From contig OX419757.1 of NCBI GenBank assembly GCA_948567375.1, positions 43,772,001 to 43,836,000 on the forward strand: DNA of 64,000 bases, given 5' to 3'. The number at the start of each line of letters is the position of its first letter. Within the stretch, counting starts at the first letter, position 1. The stretch is from Lunularia cruciata (lineage: Eukaryota; Streptophyta; Marchantiopsida; Lunulariales; Lunulariaceae). The notes beneath the pieces were generated by a model. The model worked only from the letters and a program-made list of their open reading frames with translations, ran no database searches and was not told the DNA's origin. A program made the position numbers and the translations under genes. This document shows positions 21,990 through 31,356 of the stretch, in pieces.

Positions 21990-22640
21990 TATTTCAGTAG
22001 CTTAACTAAGACTCTCTCCAAGATCCTTCACCAAAGTCTCCAAAAGTGCTTTTACTCCACTACACTCATGTTCTTTTGGAAGTCCTTCCACTCCACAAAC
22101 CTCACACAACTCCTTGGTCTTAGATCTTCTCCCTCCCAACCTTGGTGAAGAAGGTCCAATATGCAAACCCAAGTCAAGTAAGCCTCTCCTTTCTCTCAAT
22201 TTTTTTCTCTCAAAAGTCAATGGACATGAACTTGCCTTATCTTACTTCTCTCCACATAAAAGCACTTAGACTCAATCTTTCCTCCAAGTGGTGTAGGTTT
22301 TTGGATCCTCTTAACACTCTCTTCAAATTCTATTCTAAACTCTCTTCTCTTCAAATCCTCTCCTCAAATCACCTCAAACCCTTGAGGAACTTTATATAAC
22401 CTCAATTTTCACTCTTGGTGACCCTCCATGTTCCCAAGATGAGTCTAAACACTCAAATTGCTTTTTGTTGCTCTCATACTCCTCATGCATGAAATCTAAA
22501 CTTTAGAGAATTGACACTTCCTCACAATGTCAGTCAAATCTCTCAACTATTATGTCACAATCCCTTGAAATTTTGCACACTTGATCACAACTCCAGGACA
22601 TCCCTCCTTGCAAAATTTCAGATCTTTCAATTGAGCCGTT
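21990..22640 (-). pseudogene. A2 ORF1 remnant upstream of gag
   Basis: Parallel to A1 ORF1. The clear open part (22002-22220) reads KLRERRGLLDLGLHIGPSSP and CEVCGVEGLPKEHEC, with Cys and His spacing as in A1. The CCHC knuckle itself is damaged here (SKCF remains near 22260). The N-terminal segment FECLDSSWEHGGSPRV is visible near 22400-22460. Function unknown; it is placed on the gag strand 280 bases before gag. Confidence 0.5.
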
Positions 22641-23301
22641 TGGCCTAGGAACCTTTCTATTTAGTACACATATTTCAGATTTGGTTTGAAACCCCTCCTC
22701 CCCCCCTTCACTTTAAAAACTTATAACTCTGTGCTCAAGAATAATCTATATCTAAATTTTTTGTCAACAGGTAGGATTTTTGTGTCTAATTTTTGTGTCA
22801 ATAGGTAGGATACAATGCAAAAAATTGTTTCAGAAAGTTTCACTAAAATCAACTTAAAATTGAAGAAATGGCAGACTCTGTACTATTTTCCAGAGAGCAT
22901 GCAATTGCAGGAGCAGTTTACCCTATCAACTTTCAAAAATTCTAGCCTAGTGCGCATAACAACTCTCAAAATTATTTCAAGTGTGCTAACTGAAGGACCT
23001 AAGCTATTATGTGTAAAAATTTCAAGTTCAGATTATAAACTTGAGATTTTACCCAAAATCACCTTAATCTCCAAAATCTATAATCCTCCTCATACAATCC
23101 CTCCAAATCCTCTCAAGTCTACAAGATATATCAAATCACCTCAAAGACATCATAATGAACTACATGGTAGACAAATGGGTCCAAATTCTCTAACATAATT
23201 TCAGCCCTCTCTTCCCCTAAAGTTCTCTCTAAGTGAGCTCTCATAGCCTCCTTTTGTCTAATATAGAATTGTACACGGAACATTATCTTGCCTTCTAGAG
23301 A
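22641..23301 (-). other. A2 untranslated leader
   Basis: Between primer site and ORF1. No ORF of note on the element strand except a short one at 23131-23346 that overlaps the primer site and LTR edge, which I do not regard as a gene. Its right part (23210-23300) recurs at 52603-52740 in A3, next to the B3 insertion. Confidence 0.6.
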
Positions 23302-23320
23302 GGTCTTGACAGTAGAACCA
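23302..23320 (-). other. Putative primer binding site of A2
   Basis: On the minus strand TGGTTCTACTGTCAAGACC lies four T residues from the LTR end. A3 has TGGTTTTGTTGTTGGGACC at 43699-43717 with the same gap, and A4 has TGGTTATGTTCTCGATG at 41220-41236. The TGG start and position fit a primer site, but I cannot name the tRNA. Confidence 0.6.
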
Positions 23321-23324
23321 AAAA

Positions 23325-23812
23325 TGTAAGTTGGCTTGTCTCTCACTCAGGATGAACATCTGATGGCTATTTTGGTAGCACACCATGGACTAAGAAAGCA
23401 AGGAACCCCAAAAAGTATAAAGGAAATATCAATCCATATGGGCATATTCCACTAAGCATGTGATCTTATCTTGACCCAACCACTAAGTCAAATATTCCTT
23501 CATATGGGCTATCCTTGACTATAGAAGAATCCAAAACAAAAAAGCTTGCGGGCCCAAGAGTTCTCAACTCTTTCATGAAAGCCAAACACCTAGGAATAAT
23601 ACCAAGTCAACACAATAGAATCCAAAATAGTGGTGCTCATCTTTTCCACTTCCTCTAAAGTAAGGTCCCCTCTATCTTAGATATGACTAACTTTAGCTAA
23701 CCATGACTAATGTAGAACCATCCTTTATCTCTATATAAATAATATCTCTCAAGTACTTGTAATACCAATCTAAATATCACAATACCACACACATGCACAA
23801 ATGAGTGTTACA
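23325..23812 (-). repeat. A2 5' LTR, internally deleted
   Basis: 488 bases, starting TGTAAGTTGGC and ending GTGTTACA on the plus strand. Against the 690-base LTR a block of about 200 bases is missing after GGAACCCC near 23410. The rest includes the TCTATATAAATAATATCTC region near 23735. Confidence 0.8.
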
Positions 23813-24862
23813 ATACATGTATGCAATTGGCCATGTGAGTTATGATTTTTTTTTGTTCAAGGGCTCTAATGTATATAGGTGACGGAGAGTGGAGAGATGG
23901 GTGTGTTTGAGTTGAGGAGTTTCAAGAGGGAGGAAGACGTTAGGAGTGAGAGTTGTAGTAGAGCACAAGTGGTAGAGAATTGGATGTAGCATTTGAGCAT
24001 GAGATGTCCCATGCTCCCAATCTACCACTCTTGAATTCTTTTCTCATCATGCTTCAGATTTTACACAATGACGACTTACATAATTAGATGGTAGCATGTT
24101 TTGTAGCAGCATTTATAGAATCAATGATAGGAAACTTGGATCTTATCATCCTTTTGGTGCTTATTATGAGCAAGTATGGGATTTGACAATCTATGTGCTC
24201 TTATAGATAGGGAATGCATTAATTTTTTCTTATAAGCTTCAAGGTGGAGTTAAGGGCCCCATTTGTCAAAAGGTGAGAGTAAATGACAAATTTGCAAGAG
24301 ATTGGGTCTCATGCGGTTAAGTCTAGAGTTTTTTGAGCATCAAGGGAGTTTGGGGAAGACATTTGAGTAGTGAAGACCATGGTTAGAGAGAGGAGTTGAT
24401 AGACTACAATCTAGAGTTGGAAATCAAAAAATTTGAGTAGATTTTAGGAGGAATATCATCGATTGACCCAAGGGGGTAGCACAAAGTAGGCCATTTGGAG
24501 CTTCATGAGACCTTTTCATGATCTATCAATAGGGTTAGAGAGAAGATAGAAGTTTCTATAGCACTGAGTACAAGAAATTCTAGGTTTGGATCAATCTTAC
24601 ATTAGACCTGATTGATTGAAGTTGAAGCTTTTGAGATGTAAGGTGTTGGAGAAGAGCTGATGATCAAGTTTGGAATTTTGGTCACTCCCCAAGTTGTGAT
24701 TGGAGTCACCTTATGAAAATTTCTAGAATTGTTGATGATTAGGTTTCTCACCTTTGTGCAAAGATTTCATGTAAATTCCTCAAAAGGAAAATTCAAGGTC
24801 TTGGATCAAGTATACCTCAGCCTGTAGAGCTCACAAGTTAGCCCAACTGAAAAATTGATCCA
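23813..24862. other. Unassigned 1.05 kb between A2 and D
   Basis: No open frame of note, no match to other parts of the window, no tRNA or other RNA gene that I can see. It ends at the target duplication of D (ATCCA, 24858-24862). It may be host intergenic DNA or part of a further decayed element. Confidence 0.5.
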
Positions 24863-25274
24863 TGTAAAAGACCAAATCCAAGGAGAGAAATAGGAGAATG
24901 GAAACTCTCATTGGGACACTTGAATGAAAGAAAACTCCAAATGCCTAGCATGAGCTTTGGCTTTGGTATTTATAGGTAGCATACAAGGCCTTTGAGAAGC
25001 TTCTCAAGAAGCTTCATCAAGCCGCTTTCTTAGAGTGCAAGCCAAGTTAACTAGGAAGCTTCTCAAGAAGCTTCCTTCTAGAAGCCGCCTACTTGGCATA
25101 CAAGCTAAGCTAGTTGGAAGCTTCTAGAAGCTACTTACTTGAGGTGCAAGCTAAGCTAGTCGGGAAGCTTCCTAAGAAGCTTCCTAGATACTTTCAAAAT
25201 ATTCTAGGGTAATTTGTCTTATGTGCTACTTCGTAAGCCCGACTAACTTTGTCATTAAACTCCATATTGTTACA
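24863..25274 (-). repeat. D 3' LTR
   Basis: 412 bases, TGTAAAAGACC to TTGTTACA on the plus strand, matching 30066-30479. It holds repeated GAAGCTTC palindromes in imperfect units of about 60-70 bases, and on the minus strand TATAAATACC at 24965-24974. Confidence 0.92.
24996..25183 (-). promoter_or_regulatory. Heat-shock-element array in D 3' LTR
   Basis: Inverted GAA/TTC units of the HSE type: GAAGCTTC at 24996-25003, 25008-25015, 25055-25062, 25067-25074, 25164-25171 and 25176-25183, and a perfect three-unit element GAAGCTTCTAGAA at 25117-25129. In element orientation the array lies in U3 directly upstream of the TATA box (24965-24974), the nearest unit about 22 bases away. That is the place where HSF sites act in heat-activated plant retroelements such as ONSEN. 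Confidence 0.65.
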
Positions 25275-25340
25275 TATTCCCACGTTGCTAGTTGATGATG
25301 TCCTCATTACCAATGAAGCTTTGAATTCCTGGATGGCCGT

Positions 25341-25616
25341 CTATGCATTTTGGATGTGAGAAAGAGGTTCCCATGTGGCATCATGAAGGGGATACCCTTT
25401 CCAAAGGACCTTGTATTGCGTATGTTGTTGACGGCCTTGTTGAATATGGCAACACGCAAGGATACAATCAACTTTGTACTCCTCATGATCATTGATAGGG
25501 ACAAGAAGAGGGGGAGGTTGGACTTGAGAGGAAAATGAAGAGGGGTTAGGAACAAAGGGTTTCAACTTGGAAACATGAAAGACAAGATAGATACGCATGT
25601 GACAAGGCAAGGCAAG
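25341..25616 (-). pseudogene. D chromodomain
   Basis: C-terminal chromodomain that would steer integration to modified histones. The frame gives VFHVSKLKPF, then YKVDCILACCHIQQ and QYKVLWKGYPLHDATWEPLS, the hallmark of the fold, with aromatic residues present (Y, W, W). It is close to an intact domain although joined to a broken IN. Confidence 0.88.
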
Positions 25617-26740
25617 TCAATAAGCAACACGAGAGACAATTTGGGTGATATCAAAGGGTCCTATCCAATTAGGGGCAAGTTTACAAACTTGGGTATCAAG
25701 TGGGAGAGGGAGGTTACTAGAAGATAACATGAGTTTATCACCGACTTTAAAGGTGAGATCATGATGGTGGTGGTCTGCATATTGTTTTTGGCAATTCTGA
25801 GCAACAAGGAGGTGAGAATTGGCTTGTTCAAGAGATCGAGATATAGTGGTCAAGAATGTGGAAGTATGAGGAACCTGAGACGGAGGGGGAGCAAGAAGAG
25901 AATTTGGAACAAGCGGATCTTGGCCAAAATTGAGAAAGAAAGGAGAAAATCTAGTGCTTGCCTATTTGGAATTGTTGTAGGGAAATTCTGCAGCTGCAAG
26001 ACATTCATCCCAATTGGTATGGTGGACATTGACAAAGGCACGCAACATATCCTCCCATGTATGATTTGCACGTTTGGTTTGTCCAATAGTTTGAGGATGA
26101 TAGGCCGTGGACAAAGCAAGCTTGGTGCCAAGTATCTGGAAGAGTGCTTGCCAAAACTTCCCGGTAAATCAAGGATCACGATCGGAGATGAGTCCACATG
26201 GCATCTCATGATGCTTGAAGACATTGTTGAAGTAGATCTGTGCTAAGGTTGGAGCATCCATGGTATCACAGGTTGGTGCCAAGTAGATTTGCTTACTAAG
26301 CTTATCCATAAACACCACGATTGTAGTATGTCCTTGTTTTGTCTTTGACAGGGATGTGATGAGATCCAAGCTCACATGCTCCCAATGAGCGGATGGAATG
26401 ACAAGTGGTTGAGGAGTCCACTTGACTTCTAGTTGTTGGTCTTGTTACATTGGCAGCTCTCACACGATCAGACAAATTCTCAAACATCTTGTGTCATGTT
26501 GGGCCACCACCATTGAAGTTGGAGGGTACCCAAGGTCTTGTTTACACCCATGTGACCAGCAATGGGTAAATCATGGGCTTCTTGAAGGCGCACAAGTTGA
26601 AGATCACTTTTAGCTAGAACATAGATCCGGTTCTCATGAAATAAAATACCCTCCTTGATGGAGAAGGTGTTGTACTCCTTATTGCATGCTGTAAGGCAAC
26701 CATGTACCATTTGGAAGAAGGGATCTTGCTGTAGAGTTGA
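25617..26740 (-). pseudogene. D integrase
   Basis: Zinc domain remnant EAHDLPIAGHMG near 26560-26610 with its His pair. The core carries MSLDLITSLSKTKQGH (first Asp, 26330-26375) and LISDRDP (second Asp, 26169-26190). The catalytic Glu is Lys (GQTKRANH near 26060-26085). The C-terminal GPF motif (APNWIGPFDI) lies near 25650-25680. Frameshifts near 26400 and 26160. Confidence 0.85.
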
Positions 26741-27197
26741 CTAAAACTAGTTTTAAATCTTGGAGTCAACTGACACGTTGAAATTGCTGTTGTGATGAGA
26801 AGAAGAGACTTCAAATCAGGTCGTCATGATAAAGCATTAGGGATGACATGGAACCGACCTGGTTTGTACTCAAGTTTGATGTCATATAGTTGGAGTTGTT
26901 ACTCCCATGATGTCTACTCTTCATGTGTTCCAAGTGTAAGGTCTACAACAATGGTTTGTGATCAATTTGCATGATCACTTGATTCCGCAAGAGGTAATGC
27001 CTCCATACCTTGGTGGTGTATACCATTGCAAGTTGTTCTTGATCTTGAGGAAAGTAGTTTTGTTCAACCGTATTGAGTTGGTGAGATACAAAGGCAATGG
27101 GATGGAGTCCATCTGGGAATTCTTGTTGCAGCACGGCTCCAATTGCAAAGTTAGAAGTATCAAAATCAACCACACATAGTAGTTGAGGATCATATGG
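26741..27197 (-). pseudogene. D RNase H
   Basis: VDFDTSNFAIGAVLQQ carries the first catalytic Asp (27125-27173), EQNYFPQDQEQLAMVYTTKV has Gln where the catalytic Glu is expected, followed by VIMQIDHKPLL with the second Asp (26943-26980). After 26943 the frame is lost and the rest is inferred by position. Confidence 0.8.
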
Positions 27198-28099
27198 CTA
27201 AAGAATGGGTCTTGAAGACACCATATGCTTTAACTTCTGGAATGCTTCTTCATACTTGGTGGTCCACTGGAAGCTCAAATTCTTTCCTAAGAGGTCAGTC
27301 AATGGTGCAGCCACATGAGCATAATAATGGATGAACCGTAGGTAAAAACTGGCCAATCCATTGAGTGCCCATACTTCTATAGCATCCTTTGGGGTAGGAC
27401 AATCAATAATGGCCTTGATTTTCTCTTCCTCCATCTTAATCCCCTCTGAGGAAATCTTATGACCCAAGAAGGTAACCTTCTTTTGCCAAAAGGCACACTT
27501 TGACTTCTTGCAGTAAAATTTCCATTGTTGTAGTCGTCTTAGGATTTCTTGCACATGATTCACGTGTTCCACCTCTATCTTGCTATAGATTAAGATATCA
27601 TCCAAGAACACTACCACGAACTGATCTAATAGTCCATCCAACCCCAATGCATTTGATCCATGAAGACTCCAAGAGCATTAGTGAGTCCAAAAGGTAGAAC
27701 TCTCCACTCAAAATGGCCATACCTTGTGCAAAAGGAATTCTTTTGCACATCCTCTCTATCAATAGGAATTTGCCAATAGCCGCCGCAAAGATCCAGCTTG
27801 AAAAAGTAGCATGCTACACTTAGTTGATCAAGCAAGTCATTGATCCAAGGCAAGGGATATCCATTCTTCACCGTTTGCTTATTGAGCCCACAATAGTCAA
27901 TACAAAAATGAAGTCCTCCATCCTTCTTTGGAACAAATAGTACCGGTGCTCCCCAAGGAGAGGTACCATGTTGTATGAAGTCCTTCTCCAAAATTTTTGT
28001 AAGTGTTGTTTGCAACTCCTCCAACTCCTTTGGTGAGAGCCGATAGATTGGTCTAATCACTGGAGTACTCCCTGGCAATAACTCAATCTTGAAGGGCAT
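27198..28099 (-). pseudogene. D reverse transcriptase
   Basis: Two overlapping frames, 27626-28099 and 27198-27647, joined by one frameshift near 27640. Motifs in order: [87 protein letters not shown] (catalytic pair intact, near 27598-27606), VTFLGHKISSEGI. This is the best preserved RT of the window and typical of plant chromoviruses. Confidence 0.92.
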
Positions 28100-28251
28100 A
28101 CCTCAATCTGAGGGTAATCCCTTTGGCAAATCATCCAAAAACATGTCCGCAAACTCCTTAACTATCCAATCAACCATTGCTTGATGAGGCTCTTGGCCCT
28201 CTTTAGATTATTCTTGTGCAATCGGCTTGATCCACACCGCAAATACAGACT

Positions 28252-28440
28252 TATCTTCCTCCAAAGCTTGCTCTGTGGCTGCTTTACTAACAAACTTCCC
28301 TTCTAGGGACTCATCTCTCTTCCAAGCTTGCTCCCTTCTTGCCTTCTTGGCAAACTTCCCATCTTGGGACTCATCTTTCTTCTAGTTTTGCTCTATGGCT
28401 TCCTTCTCAACAAACTTCCCATCTTAGGATTGACCATTCT
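28252..28440 (-). repeat. Three tandem 63-base coding repeats between D PR and RT
   Basis: Imperfect tandem units whose minus-strand reading gives a peptide of about 21 residues three times, each with a DES..GKF..KA..EQ pattern (for example KKDESQDGKFAKKARREQ). Charged and probably unstructured. The frame is that of the linker leading to RT. Confidence 0.65.
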
Positions 28441-28830
28441 TAGGTGTCTTACTTAGAGGTGTCAGACAACCCTATCGGAAATTCCTCCCTTAGTGTTGTA
28501 CTTAAATTTGACATTAGGTCCAATCGAATTGAACCTTTTGATATTCAAGCCAAGGTAGACCCAAAATGATATCATAGTGTAGAGGTGCCACTTCAAACCT
28601 CATACACTCCAAATACTCCTTCCCAATTTTGAAGGTAACAAGATGCAAGGTGCAGAATGCAGAACCCTTTCTACCATCTGCCATCATCAAACTACTTCCA
28701 ATCACTGGCTTGATAGGAATACATAATTTTTGTGCTACTTGCATAGACATGCAATTCTTTGAACTTCCAGAATCAACCAAAATCCTACAATCTCAATTAG
28801 ATATCGTACCTTGCAAGTGAAGCAAACTTG
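28441..28830 (-). pseudogene. D aspartic protease
   Basis: Open from 28780 to 28514. VDSGSSKNCMSMQVAQKL has the canonical Asp-Ser-Gly, and LHYDIILGLPWLEYQKVQFD the second hallmark. Length and order fit the chromovirus PR between the zinc knuckle and RT. A premature stop lies near 28790 just upstream. Confidence 0.85.
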
Positions 28831-29790
28831 CATAGGTTGAGCCTTCAACCCCATTGGAACTAATCAAGCTCCCAGTAGGTGCTGAAAATCTCCTATTGGG
28901 ATTCTTTGTTTCCCTGATAATTCCACTCCACAACCTAGGCAACTTGTCGAGGTCATCCATTCTTGAGTGGACATTCAGCAATGCAATGCCCCAATTGGTG
29001 ACGATAAAAACAACCACCATTTTGTTGTAGTTTCTCTCTATCTTCCATGCCAAGTGGTCTTTGTTGAATGGCATCAATCTCCATTGGTGTTGGCTCTTCC
29101 ACTTGTGTGTAGTGTATTGGTAGGCTATGTGGAGGTCAAGGTTGAGACCAAGTTGTTGCCACCAAGGAATCAAAATGTTTAACCAACCGCATGGCTTCCT
29201 CCAAGTGCTGTGGCTCTTGCATGGTTACCTCTAATTTGGTTCTTGCCTTCAAGTCCCTCATGAATTGATCCAGAGCTTCACCTTCCAATATATATAGAAT
29301 TTGCATGATGGTGTTTTGGAACTACGTGATGTAACTTCTTACAGAGCCAATCTGTTTCAACTTTGCCAACTTATCCATGCAGCTTGTGTGGCATTTATAG
29401 CTTGGAACCAACTAATTATTGCGGTCTTGAATTCTGCCCATATTAAGATTGGTGCAACAATTTATCATTCAGCTCCTTCAACTCGGAATCTCCACCATAG
29501 CTTTGCTACTCCATCCGATCGGCTAGATGCCAAGAGAATCTGTTTTTGCTCGTCTTGTAGATTGGTAACTTCAAATAACATTCACAACTCAACACAAAAT
29601 TCTCCACTGCACCTGAAAGATTCTTGCCTTCAAATACCTTGGGTTTAGGGAATCTGATCCGATCTTCTCCTTCTTGAATTGGTACTCTCTCCACCTGCTC
29701 TTGTCGTCAAAGATTTTGTTCATCCAACAATCAAGTATGGTGCTTGATTTGTTGTTGCATAGCAAGGATAACATAGGGTATTGCCGCCAT
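28831..29790 (-). pseudogene. D gag
   Basis: It starts at the ATG at 29790 (MAAIPYVILAMQQQ). The open part 29506-29694 reads FPKPKVFEGKNLSGAVENFV and CECYLKLPIYKT, as in plant chromovirus capsids. The middle has lost its frame. The zinc knuckle near 28970-29015 reads CFYRHQLGHCIAEC in one frame: the second Cys is Arg. Confidence 0.75.
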
Positions 29791-30052
29791 GGTTGCTACT
29801 CTATCACACCACTCCCAAATTATCTAATTTACTAACACATAGAAACATCACATCCACCATTCTCCATAAGTTACAACTAGAAGCACCAAGGGTTCCTCAA
29901 ATATGATGATCATATGTAGAAAATCTTGTCCAAAGTGCGAGGTGATGATTTGTTGAATTGAAACAATGCTTGGGTAGTATTTGGATGCAAAAATCCCAAT
30001 GGTTTGGTGGAAGTGGATTTGGTGGTCCATAAATTCCATCCATCCCATTCCT

Positions 30053-30064
30053 GCTCTGATACCA
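30053..30064 (-). other. Primer binding site of D, initiator tRNA-Met
   Basis: Minus strand TGGTATCAGAGC, one base from the LTR end, is a perfect match to the 3' end of plant initiator tRNA-Met. It fixes orientation and the 5' LTR. Confidence 0.93.
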
Positions 30065-30065
30065 A

Positions 30066-30479
30066 TGTAAAAGACCCAATCTGAGGAGAGAAATAGGAGA
30101 ATGGAAACTCACATTGGGACACTTGAATGAAAGAAAACTCCAAATGCCTAGCATGAGCTTTGGCCTTTGTATTTATAGGTAGCATACAAGACCTTTGAAA
30201 AGCTTCTCAAGAAGCTTCCTCAAGCCTCTTTCTTAGAGTGCAAGCCAAGTTAACTAGGAAGCTTCTCAAGAAGCTTCCTTCTAGAAGCCGCCTACTTGGT
30301 GTGCAAGCTAAGCTAGTTGGAAGCTTCTAGAAGCTTCCTTGTAGAAGCTACTTACTTGAGGTGCAAGCTAAGCCAGCCTGAAAGCTTCCTAGATACTTTT
30401 AGAATATTCTAGGCTAATTCGTCTTATGTGCTACTTCGTAAGCCCGACTAACTTTGTTGCTAAACTCCATATTGTTGCA
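30066..30479 (-). repeat. D 5' LTR with four-unit heat-shock element
   Basis: 414 bases, TGTAAAAGACC to TTGTTGCA on the plus strand. Minus-strand TATAAATA lies at 30170-30177. The HSE-like array is kept: GAAGCTTC pairs at 30258-30265 and 30270-30277, and the uninterrupted four-unit run GAAGCTTCTAGAAGCTTC at 30320-30337 with a further GAA at 30344-30346. Confidence 0.92.
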
Positions 30480-30484
30480 CTCCA

Positions 30485-31351
30485 TATCTAGAGATTAAGG
30501 TTAGATTAGGATATCAAACTCTACAAAGATTTAAACAAGGGCACAACCAACTATTTTGGGGAATTTGGCTGGCTTTGGATTTATGGAGAGTGAGATTTGA
30601 TGCAATAAGTTCTACTAAAAAAATTATCATAAGCTCAGTAGAGCATTTTTGTCTTCAATTATGATTGAGTGTTAGTTCTCCCATCTTTATGACTATGATT
30701 GGAGATTTTAGGTTGATAGAGTGATTGTGAGGATTTTATGTACCTTTGATCTAGAAAGCTAGAAAAACTTGCCAAGAATCTGGAGCAAACCCTAAAATTA
30801 GGGATTTCAAAATTAGGGTGAAAGTTACCAAAAATTGGCCAAATTTGAGAGCTTGTCAAGAGAGCTATAATTATCAGATTAAGGTTCATTTTGTTTCATT
30901 GGAAAGCTGATTTTATAGGCTTTCCATTGAAAACTAGAACACTCAAATCCAAGTCATACAAAAGAAGTTATGTCCATATGAGCTACACATAGTTTTCCCC
31001 ATCAAAAAGACATAGAAGTTCCCCACTTGGATTAGAAGTTGGTTCAAATTTGAAGTACAAATTGAAGGAGGCTTGGATTACATGTTGAAATTAGCTTGAT
31101 GATAGAGCAAGAAGGCTACGAAGTTCTTTTTTGACAAAAAAATACAAAGAGTTATTGTCAAATTCGTGTGATAGGATCCTCTTTGTGCTTGCATGCCTAT
31201 TTGTACGCCTAGGTGGCTTGAATTGGTGTGTGGGCATTGCGCTCAAGTTCTTTCCTTCTAGGTGTGTTGTGTTTTTCTCCTTGGTAATATTGGAAATGAT
31301 GACCAATAGACCAAGAGTGTGTGTTATGATGATAGGTTAGGTTACCCGTTA
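30485..31351. other. Unassigned 0.87 kb between D and B2
   Basis: AT-rich sequence without a credible ORF on either strand and without a match elsewhere in the window. It ends at CTTCC (31352-31356), the target duplication of B2. Confidence 0.5.
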
Positions 31352-31356
31352 CTTCC

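Larger units (their letters stand above)
5574..23812 (-). mobile_element. A2: Ty3/gypsy element, family A, with B1 nested in its 3' LTR
   Basis: Minus-strand element: 5' LTR at 23325-23812, primer site, leader, ORF1, gag, PR, RT, RH and IN down to about 17217, and the 3' LTR at 17039-17216 plus 5574-6097, split by B1. Without B1 the element is about 7.3 kb. It is the most complete family A copy here, although frameshifts and stops occur in every gene. Flanks TGTAC and ATACA do not form a clean target duplication, so the ends have decayed or the copy is recombinant. Confidence 0.85.
24863..30479 (-). mobile_element. D: full-length chromovirus (Ty3/gypsy), minus strand
   Basis: 5.6 kb with LTRs at both ends (24863-25274 and 30066-30479), near-perfect target duplication ATCCA/CTCCA, initiator-Met primer site beside the right LTR, and the order gag, PR, RT, RH, IN, chromodomain. 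The short LTR, primer and C-terminal chromodomain place it in the chromoviruses, probably near the Reina or Tekay groups (inference). Stops and frameshifts are found in all genes. Confidence 0.92.

Noticed and set aside
24990-25190. GAAGCTTC repeats as a satellite or CRISPR-like array
   Set aside because: Spacing is irregular, the block lies inside an LTR and recurs only in the other LTR of D; HSE-like promoter units explain it better.
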